A stretch of DNA of 7,320 nt, taken from positions 1 to 7,320 of the forward strand of contig CAMYJY010000268.1 in assembly GCA_947258835.1 (NCBI GenBank), given 5' to 3'. Position 1 is the stretch's first letter, and the number at the start of each line of letters is the position of its first letter. The DNA is from an uncultured Pirellulales bacterium. Its GTDB lineage: Bacteria; Planctomycetota; Planctomycetia; Pirellulales; Lacipirellulaceae. Shown here one piece after another: positions 1 through 4,733 of the stretch. The notes beneath the pieces are model-generated. The model ran no database searches. It saw only the letters and a program-made list of their open reading frames with translations, and had not been told where the DNA came from. A program made the position numbers and the translations under genes.

Positions 1-203
1 GTTGTTTCGTCGTGGTTCATTTGCTGCCACAGGAAAGGCTGAGAAGAGAGTGAATTGCTGTCGGTACACGCAGACGGTTGCCCAAATCTTGTGCCGAACA
101 GGATTGGGATAAAACCAGCAGTGCCACCCTCCTGTTAAAACACGTTCTCCGCACCCGCCCGTTACCGCAGCGGACATCGTCACACACGAACCCATAAACA
201 CGC

Positions 204-1502
204 ATGAATCCCGTTTGGACCATTGCCAAGAAACGCGACGGCGGCGAGCTGACTGCGGCAGAAATTGGCGATTTTATTCGCGGCTATGTGGCGGGGCAGA
301 TTCCTGACTACCAGATGGCGGCTTGGGCGATGGCCATCATGTGGCAGGGGATGACTACCCGGGAGACGACGTGGCTGACGCAGCACATGTTGGACTCGGG
401 GGCGACTTTTACTTGGCCTGCCGAGGGACAGCCTCGAGTAGACAAGCACTCTACCGGTGGCATCGGTGACAAAGTTTCCTTGCCGCTCGTTCCGATGCTG
501 GCCTGCTGCGACTTGTGGGTGCCGATGTTGTCCGGACGTGGACTCGGTTCGACGGGCGGCACGCTGGATAAGCTAGAGGCGATTCCCGGTTTTGGCACCG
601 ATTTAAGTCGTGACCAGCTGCGGGCGGTGGTGGAACGTGTGGGATGCGCGATCAGTGGTGCTACGCCCGATGTGGTGCCTGCCGATCGCCAGCTGTACGC
701 CCTCCGCGACGTGACCGCCACGGTGCCGTCGATTCCCTTGATCACCGCCAGCATCATGAGCAAAAAGTTGGCCGAGGGTCTGGACGCGCTGGTGCTGGAC
801 GTAAAATGTGGCAGCGGTGCCTTCATGAAAACGGTGGCCGCCGCGCGGAACTTGGCCCACTCCTTGGTGGCGACCGGCCGGCAGATGGGGGTGCCGACCA
901 CCGCCCTGGTGACGAATATGCAGCGGCCCTTGGGGCGGATGGTGGGCAATGCCGTGGAAGTCAACGAGTCGGTTGCCGTGTTGGAAGGCACGGGGCCAGC
1001 CGATGTGCTGGAAGTGACGTTGGCCTTGGGGGCCGAGTTGCTGCTCTCCACGGGACGTGCGGCCAGCAGCGAGGAGGCCACCAGGCGGCTGCAGCAAACG
1101 ATCGATAGTGGGCTGGCGCGGGAGCGGTTTGCCGAGCTGGTGCGGGCCCAGGGCGGCCGCCTGCAAGTGCCCTTGCGGACAGCCCCGGTCCGGGAGGTGT
1201 TGGCCCCCGGGGATGGTTATGTCAGAGCGATCGACGCGGAGCAACTGGGGCAGGCCGTCATTTTGCTGCGGGGCGGCCGGCTGCAGCTGGATGATCGGCT
1301 GGACCATACCACGGGTTTGGAAATGTTGGTGCGTCCGGGCGATCCGGTGGCGGCTGGGCAGCCGCTGGTGCGACTGTTTTCTCCGGAGGAGCGAGTGGCT
1401 GCCGCCAGCCACAAAATCCTGGCGGCCGTCCCGGTCACTGAGCAACCTCCCGCTGCCCCACCACCTGGCGGCGAGCAACTGATTTTGGAAAAGATTACCT
1501 AA
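204..1502 (+). CDS. deoA: Thymidine phosphorylase (pyrimidine-nucleoside phosphorylase family)
   Basis: Cytoplasmic enzyme that reversibly splits thymidine or deoxyuridine with phosphate to the free base and deoxyribose-1-phosphate, in pyrimidine salvage. The 432-residue product matches the usual family length of about 430-440. Seen: the phosphate-binding motif KHSTGGIGDK (81-90), the family signature from SGRGLG to TGGTLDKLE (110-125), and catalytic-site residues H82, R168, S183 and K187, which sit at a constant offset of 3 from E. coli His85, Arg171, Ser186 and Lys190. The C-terminal PYNP-type domain spans about 330-405. M108 lies where E. coli thymidine phosphorylase has Met111 and Bacillus-type pyrimidine phosphorylases have Lys108, so I infer thymidine/deoxyuridine preference. 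The start is the first ATG after an in-frame TAA at 195-197, so no N-terminal extension is possible; I see no Shine-Dalgarno sequence. cdd follows on the same strand after about 260 bases. Confidence 0.95.
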   Translation: MNPVWTIAKKRDGGELTAAEIGDFIRGYVAGQIPDYQMAAWAMAIMWQGMTTRETTWLTQHMLDSGATFTWPAEGQPRVDKHSTGGIGDKVSLPLVPMLACCDLWVPMLSGRGLGSTGGTLDKLEAIPGFGTDLSRDQLRAVVERVGCAISGATPDVVPADRQLYALRDVTATVPSIPLITASIMSKKLAEGLDALVLDVKCGSGAFMKTVAAARNLAHSLVATGRQMGVPTTALVTNMQRPLGRMVGNAVEVNESVAVLEGTGPADVLEVTLALGAELLLSTGRAASSEEATRRLQQTIDSGLARERFAELVRAQGGRLQVPLRTAPVREVLAPGDGYVRAIDAEQLGQAVILLRGGRLQLDDRLDHTTGLEMLVRPGDPVAAGQPLVRLFSPEERVAAASHKILAAVPVTEQPPAAPPPGGEQLILEKIT

Positions 1503-1746
1503 CGAGGCAAGAGCCTGGCTAGACCGGGGGGCCTCGAACCAATGTCAGTAGTTCCAAATTTGGCCGATGAAGCCGACCCGAGCAAAGTGCTAGCTTCTAA
1601 AAACGTCGATTCTCGGGCGGCTTATCGCCCCGGTCCTTGGTGAGAATGGGGGGAATTTGGAAGTACTGAATGTGAGCTACCGCTCGGAAGTCATGGGCCC
1701 GCTCCCGTGGGGCGCTCAGACTATGTGCGTCTTGGAAAACCTGAAC

Positions 1747-1751
1747 GGAAG
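1747..1751 (+). promoter_or_regulatory. Shine-Dalgarno-like site for cdd
   Basis: GGAAG lies 9 bases before the ATG at 1761. This supports 1761 over the GTG at 1707 or the ATG at 1752, which directly abuts this purine run. It is a weak match, so it only supports the start choice already suggested by alignment with the cytidine deaminase family. Confidence 0.45.
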
Positions 1752-1760
1752 ATGTGCGTC

Positions 1761-2153
1761 ATGCCAGACTCAGATCCTCAGCAACTGCTGGACGCCGCCC
1801 AAGCGGCCCGCGGCAAGGCCTACGCGCCGTATTCAAAATTTATGGTGGGCGCGGCGGTTCGTACGATCGCCGGGGCGATCTATACGGGGGCCAATGTGGA
1901 AAACGTTTCGTACGGGCTCAGCCTGTGCGCGGAACGCGTCGCGGTCGCGGCTGCCGTGGCGGCTGGGCACCGAGAAATTACGGCAGTGGCGGTGGCCAGT
2001 ACGGGGGCGGTGACACCCTGCGGGGCCTGTCGACAATTTTTGGCAGAGTTTGGCGAGGACATGGCCGTCTTGCTGCTGGATCCTGCGCAACCGCAGTCCA
2101 TGCGAGAAACAACACTCGGCGAGCTCCTGCCCGACAAGTTTCAACGCAGTTAA
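1761..2153 (+). CDS. cdd: Cytidine deaminase, short homotetrameric type
   Basis: Zinc hydrolase that deaminates cytidine and deoxycytidine to uridine and deoxyuridine; the latter feeds the neighbouring phosphorylase. With the ATG at 1761 the product is 130 residues, the normal size of the tetrameric class (about 130-136). Seen: N-terminal AYAPYSKF (20-27), the ribose-binding segment NVEN (45-48), the zinc and proton-shuttle motif CAER (C56 ligand, E58 catalytic), and PCGAC with zinc ligands C87 and C90. The ending ELLPDKF (121-127) is also typical. The frame stays open upstream to a GTG at 1707, giving 148 residues, but that extra segment is unlike the family N-terminus. The stop lies 13 bases from the hpt stop on the other strand. 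Confidence 0.95.
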   Translation: MPDSDPQQLLDAAQAARGKAYAPYSKFMVGAAVRTIAGAIYTGANVENVSYGLSLCAERVAVAAAVAAGHREITAVAVASTGAVTPCGACRQFLAEFGEDMAVLLLDPAQPQSMRETTLGELLPDKFQRS

Positions 2154-2166
2154 GACATGTGTTGAT

Positions 2167-2715
2167 TCAAAAGGCCCCTGCCTGGCTGGCGTGTTTGGCC
2201 AAATCGGCCGGTTCCAGGGCGGCCAGGTAGGGAAGATTGCGATACATGTCTTCGTAGTCGAGGCCATAGCCCACAACAAATTCGTCTGGGATGGAAAAGG
2301 CTGTGAAGTCGGGCTGGTAGTCTACCTCCTGACGACCCGTTTTGCGAAGCAAGACGGCCGAGCGAATCGAGGCCGGGCCCAAGTCTTGCAGTTTGGCAAC
2401 GACCTTGGCCAAGGTATGGCCCGTATCAAAGATGTCGTCCACCAGCAGCACATCACGCCCCGAGATATCAATCATCAGGGCGGAGTTGATCACCAGCTCT
2501 CCGCGCTCCGTGGTCGCGCCGCGGTAACTGCTGGCTTGAATCACACCCACGCGCATCGGTTGATCGATTTGCCGGATCAAATCGGCGAGCAAGACCACAC
2601 TTCCCGTCAGCACGCCGATGATGGTCAGCTGGCGGCCGGTCGAAGAGGCGGTAATCGCAGCAGCCATTTGCGAGACGCCCGTTTGTAGTTCGCTTTCAGT
2701 TAGCAGAGTTTTCAT
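2167..2715 (-). CDS. hpt: Hypoxanthine phosphoribosyltransferase
   Basis: Cytoplasmic purine-salvage enzyme that joins hypoxanthine (often also guanine) to PRPP, giving IMP or GMP and pyrophosphate. The 182 residues match the bacterial family. Seen: the pyrophosphate loop LTGS (36-39, Thr where many relatives have Lys or Asn), the flexible-loop start SSYRG (62-66), the PRPP motif VDDIFDTGHTL (92-102) with the expected catalytic base D97, the purine-contact lysine K125 in LLRKTGR, and FVVGYGLDY (146-154) with the aromatic and Asp that line the base pocket and bind metal. The ATG at 2713-2715 is preceded by AAGGA at 9 bases. Upstream on the same strand lies a transporter-gene stump, then hemQ. 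I see no clear promoter. It converges on cdd with a 13-base gap. Confidence 0.95.
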   Translation of the reverse strand: MKTLLTESELQTGVSQMAAAITASSTGRQLTIIGVLTGSVVLLADLIRQIDQPMRVGVIQASSYRGATTERGELVINSALMIDISGRDVLLVDDIFDTGHTLAKVVAKLQDLGPASIRSAVLLRKTGRQEVDYQPDFTAFSIPDEFVVGYGLDYEDMYRNLPYLAALEPADLAKHASQAGAF

Positions 2716-2904
2716 CCTCTGGATTCCTTGTGAGTGGGGTATCTATTGCCCTCTGCGCTGCCAATGAGCCAAGGGCGCCCAACGGAAGCCCGTATTTGGC
2801 AAGCAAAATGCTAGCGGTAGGTTCATTGGCCGCGCAGACATCAGACATCAATAGAAATATGGAATCGTGACGGAATACGGGTTTTCGTGGTCGGCAAACT
2901 TGGG
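2716..2904 (-). other. Leader between transporter remnant and hpt
   Basis: This 189-base stretch lies between the stop of the NupC-like remnant and the hpt start. Apart from the ribosome-binding site next to hpt I see no convincing promoter pair, terminator or family-like reading frame. A 77-codon open frame crosses it on the minus strand, but its translation resembles nothing I know. The hpt promoter, if hpt is not read through from hemQ, should lie here. Confidence 0.4.
2725..2729 (-). promoter_or_regulatory. Shine-Dalgarno site for hpt
   Basis: On the minus strand AAGGA is followed by 9 bases and the ATG of hpt. It is one of the clearer ribosome-binding sites in the window and supports the start at 2715. 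Confidence 0.6.
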
Positions 2905-3051
2905 CTACAGCAGGACCCCAGCAATACAAGCTGTCATCATGGCAGCCAGGGCGCCACCGAGCATGGCCCGGAAGCCAAGTTGGGCCAGATCGCCACGGCG
3001 CTGGGGAGCTATGCCACCGATGCCGCCCAACTGGATGCCAATGGCTAGTAA
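2905..3051 (-). pseudogene. nupC: 3' remnant of a NupC-type nucleoside permease gene
   Basis: On the minus strand, the frame ending in TAG at 2905-2907 encodes about 48 residues that read as the extreme C-terminus of the concentrative nucleoside transporter (CNT/NupC) family: AIGIQLGGIGGIAPQRRGD, then LAQLGFRAMLGG, then a final hydrophobic helix ending TACIAGVLL. The GIQ-GG-G-(I/L)AP-RR-(D/E)-A-LG pattern directly before a last membrane helix and the stop is the family hallmark as I remember it. The frame is open upstream only to a TGA at 3091-3093 inside hemQ, has no ATG before the match, and lacks some 350 N-terminal residues. I therefore call it a deletion remnant. It lies directly after hemQ and before hpt, and its lost function (proton- or sodium-coupled nucleoside uptake) fits deoA, cdd and hpt. 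Less likely, it is a small membrane protein starting at the GTG at 3058-3060. Confidence 0.72.
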
Positions 3052-3070
3052 GTAAAACACAACAGGCTGG

Positions 3071-3928
3071 TCAACCTGCGGTGTTACCGATCAAGCAATG
3101 CGTGAGCATCTCCTCGGCCGAGCAGACGTAACTGACTAAAAAAGGTCCAAATTCGGCATAGCGGGCGCTGGCTTCGTCGAACCGCATCTGGTACACGATG
3201 TCTTTCAAATACTCCGGGTTGCTGGCCCACAGGGTGACTCCCCATTCCCAATCATCCAGCCCAAGACCCACTGAAATTAATTGACTGACCTTGCCGGCGA
3301 AGGCCATGCCGCTGCGGGCATGTTCGCTCATCATGGCATTGCGCTGCTGCTTGGTGAGTAAAAACCAGTTTTCCCCCACCCGGCGTTTTTTATTCATAGG
3401 ATAAAAGCACGTGCTGGGGTACGGCGGGAAATCTGGCGTCAACCGTTGCCGATTCATGGCTACCAGGCGGTCGGCATAGGCCTGGACCTTGGGGGCGTAG
3501 GTGGGGCTGTCCTCGCTGTCACCCTCCGCCAGCAGACGCTGGCCATACTCTTCGACCGAGGGCACGTACTCGCTAATTTCCGTCATGGACACAAAAGAGT
3601 AGCCGGGCGTGATGGCCGCACCCAGCGGACCTGCCAGCAGTCGCTGGTGCACGCCATCAATTTTCTTGGGGTCGGGATCCATCAGCATCAGGCCAAAATC
3701 GGCCTTATGCCCGCTGACCAGAGAGACTTGCATCCGCAGCGGTGCCAGACTGCCTTGGGGATCCAGTTGCGCCATGACGTCTTCGCGACCCGCGGCAATT
3801 TTGGCGGCCGGCAATTCGGCCAGCACCTGGCGATTCCAGCTGTAGTAGAGATGGCTGCAATGCCAGCCCCCAGCTGCGGGTTGAAGTGAGATCTCGACAG
3901 CTTGGTCTGGCTGGGGAGGGCGATTCAT
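3071..3928 (-). CDS. hemQ: HemQ coproheme decarboxylase (H2O2-dependent heme synthase)
   Basis: Last step of the coproporphyrin-dependent heme pathway: oxidative decarboxylation of two propionates of coproheme to give heme b. It belongs to the chlorite dismutase-like superfamily and is cytoplasmic. From the ATG at 3926-3928 the product is 285 residues. Seen: the motif YPMNKKR (176-182), whose Y176 and K180 match the Tyr and Lys that handle the propionate radical chemistry; MMSEH with the presumed proximal heme ligand H203; Q216 in the following helix; and the C-terminal hallmarks DDWEWGV (225-231), MRFDEASARY and FGPFLV. The frame is open to a GTG at 3974-3976, but those 16 residues are not family-like, and GGAG lies 11 bases before the ATG. 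The last dozen residues after FGPFLVSYV run into DNA that also holds the transporter remnant, so the 3' end may have been altered by the same deletion. Confidence 0.93.
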   Translation of the reverse strand: MNRPPQPDQAVEISLQPAAGGWHCSHLYYSWNRQVLAELPAAKIAAGREDVMAQLDPQGSLAPLRMQVSLVSGHKADFGLMLMDPDPKKIDGVHQRLLAGPLGAAITPGYSFVSMTEISEYVPSVEEYGQRLLAEGDSEDSPTYAPKVQAYADRLVAMNRQRLTPDFPPYPSTCFYPMNKKRRVGENWFLLTKQQRNAMMSEHARSGMAFAGKVSQLISVGLGLDDWEWGVTLWASNPEYLKDIVYQMRFDEASARYAEFGPFLVSYVCSAEEMLTHCLIGNTAG

Positions 3929-3998
3929 AGTCTCTGGGACTCCGTGAGAACAAATAAAACAAACCCACTCTCGCACCCAAACATGGCGGCGTTCCTAC

Positions 3999-4025
3999 GT
4001 CATTCCCGCGCAAGCGGGAATCTAG
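3999..4025 (-). repeat. dRS3-like hairpin repeat, copy A (inverted)
   Basis: The core ATTCCCGC / GCGGGAAT (4002-4009 and 4014-4021) forms an 8-bp perfect stem with a 4-base loop, fitting ATTCCC-N8-GGGAAT. Over 27 bases this copy matches the reverse complement of copy B (4042-4068) at 25 positions. A and B, 16 bases apart, could therefore also fold on each other into one long stem. Confidence 0.85.
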
Positions 4026-4037
4026 ACAACTTGCACT

Positions 4038-4071
4038 GCTACTGGATTCCCGCCTGCGCGGGAATGACTAC
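4038..4071 (+). repeat. dRS3-like hairpin repeat, copy B
   Basis: The core stem is ATTCCCGC (4046-4053) with GCGGGAAT (4058-4065) and loop CTGC. It fits the 20-bp form ATTCCC-N8-GGGAAT, known as dRS3 in Neisseria and, from general knowledge, as a widespread dispersed repeat in other bacteria. The whole 34-base block is identical to copy C. Confidence 0.88.
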
Positions 4072-4102
4072 GCGCTGGAGCCAGCGGCAGCAACGATCTC
4101 AC

Positions 4103-4136
4103 GCTACTGGATTCCCGCCTGCGCGGGAATGACTAC
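4103..4136 (+). repeat. dRS3-like hairpin repeat, copy C
   Basis: Identical to copy B over 34 bases, 65 bases downstream, in the same orientation. The core stem is at 4111-4118 and 4123-4130. It runs directly into a tract of nine C (4136-4144). Perfect identity with B suggests recent duplication or gene conversion. Confidence 0.88.
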
Positions 4137-4156
4137 CCCCCCCCACCTCGTCTCAA

Positions 4157-4182
4157 CATGCATGCAGCTAGCTGCATGCATG
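4157..4182. repeat. Perfect 26-bp palindrome
   Basis: The half-site CATGCATGCAGCT is followed at once by its exact reverse complement, with no spacer (centre between 4169 and 4170). It contains nested CATGCATG boxes on both sides. It is not followed by a T-run on either strand, so it is not a standard terminator. Possible roles are an operator for a dimeric protein, a cruciform, or the tip of a palindromic mobile element. Confidence 0.85.
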
Positions 4183-4246
4183 CCCCTCTTAGCAGACCCC
4201 CGTATCTGACGGAAAGGTCGTAATCCAGGTCAGGTAGGTCATTTGG

Positions 4247-4463
4247 ACGTGATGGCCGGTGGTAAAATTTAAGTAATACTTCAGCCATTTGCAGTAGGCA
4301 GGTCGTAAGAGCAACTGCCATCCTACGTTACGTCCTTTGCCAGCTAGCCCTTCGAAGTGACTCTAAGGATTAAACATATCCTCAAGGGGCAGTTGCACTT
4401 ACGACCGATCTTTCGAGTAGGCTGCGTCATTTGGCTGAATAGTAACAAATTTAACGATCACGT
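4247..4463. repeat. Diverged long inverted repeat (arms 4247-4319 and 4388-4463)
   Basis: The inner arm ends, 4301-4319 and 4388-4406, are reverse complements at 18 of 19 positions (GGTCGTAAGAGCAACTGCC on the left). Homology continues outward with gaps: both arms carry a TTCAGCC/GGCTGAA block, an A/T-rich AAATTT block and an ACGTGAT/ATCACGT block (4247-4253 and 4457-4463). The central spacer is 68 bases (4320-4387). This looks like two inverted copies of one small element, or a MITE-like unit with long terminal inverted repeats. I see no transposase. Confidence 0.65.
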
Positions 4464-4527
4464 AATTTTTCGAGTAGGCTGCGTCATTTGGCTGAATAGT
4501 AACAAATTTAACGATCACGTAATTTTT
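4411..4527. repeat. Exact 57-bp tandem duplication
   Basis: Bases 4411-4467 and 4468-4524 are identical (unit begins TTTCGAGTAGGCTGCGTCAT), and three further bases of a third unit follow. The unit is 19 codons long, which keeps open frames on both strands and produces a 19-residue repeat in translation. I regard those translations as by-products. The first copy is also the outer part of the right inverted arm (4388-4463). Confidence 0.93.
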
Positions 4528-4720
4528 TCTAAATTCGCGGACTGTGCCGGTCCGATACCTGGTGTACGTGCTTTTTTCCGGGGGGGCTCCCGAGACGTAT
4601 ACCTGGCTGGCGAAATAAGGCGGCGGACTCAAGCGGCGCCGATTTTTACCAGCTGGTGTGTAGGTCGCTGACCAAGGTAACTGCCGTGCTTTGCCAATCT
4701 GGCGAGCTGAACAGCTACCT

Positions 4721-4725
4721 GAGGG
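4721..4725 (+). promoter_or_regulatory. Shine-Dalgarno site for the exported Cys-rich protein
   Basis: GAGGG is followed by 8 bases and the ATG at 4734. This site decides the start in favour of 4734, directly before a good signal peptide, rather than the upstream in-frame GTG at 4656. Confidence 0.6.
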
Positions 4726-4733
4726 TCGAAGTG

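Larger units (their letters stand above)
3929..4733. other. Gene-free stretch with repeats and palindromes
   Basis: About 805 bases with no credible gene separate hemQ (-) from the exported-protein gene (+), so the stretch must hold both promoters. From left to right it holds three dRS3-like hairpins, a run of nine C (4136-4144), a 26-bp perfect palindrome, diverged inverted arms, and an exact 57-bp tandem repeat. The last 200 bases (4528-4733) look unstructured and probably hold the promoter of the exported-protein gene, though I cannot point to a convincing -35/-10 pair. Open frames across this stretch (4133-4321 and 4399-4755 minus, 4357-4671 plus) follow the repeats and show no family resemblance. 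Confidence 0.7.

Noticed and set aside
80..115. Possible promoter upstream of deoA (TTGTGC and a TAAAA box)
   Set aside because: The boxes are too close together (about 14-15 bases) and the match is poor.
603..1478. 291-codon minus-strand open frame inside deoA
   Set aside because: Lies wholly antisense to a well-supported gene; its translation is Gln/His/Arg-rich without domains, a typical product of GC-rich codon bias.
1542..1643. 33-codon frame between deoA and cdd (begins MSVVPNLADEADPSK)
   Set aside because: No ribosome-binding site, no recognisable similarity, and a length expected by chance; kept only as a note on the 258-base deoA-cdd gap.
1610..1650. Possible terminator after deoA (GGGCG and CGCCC around GCTTAT)
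   Set aside because: Only a 5-bp stem and no T-run follows on the plus strand.
2696..2929. 77-codon minus-strand frame upstream of hpt
   Set aside because: It overlaps the transporter remnant in another frame and resembles no protein family.
3999..4136. CRISPR array (three similar ~28-base repeats)
   Set aside because: Only three copies, one of them inverted, spaced unevenly (copies start 39 and then 65 bases apart), each a self-complementary hairpin of the dRS3 form, and no cas genes nearby.
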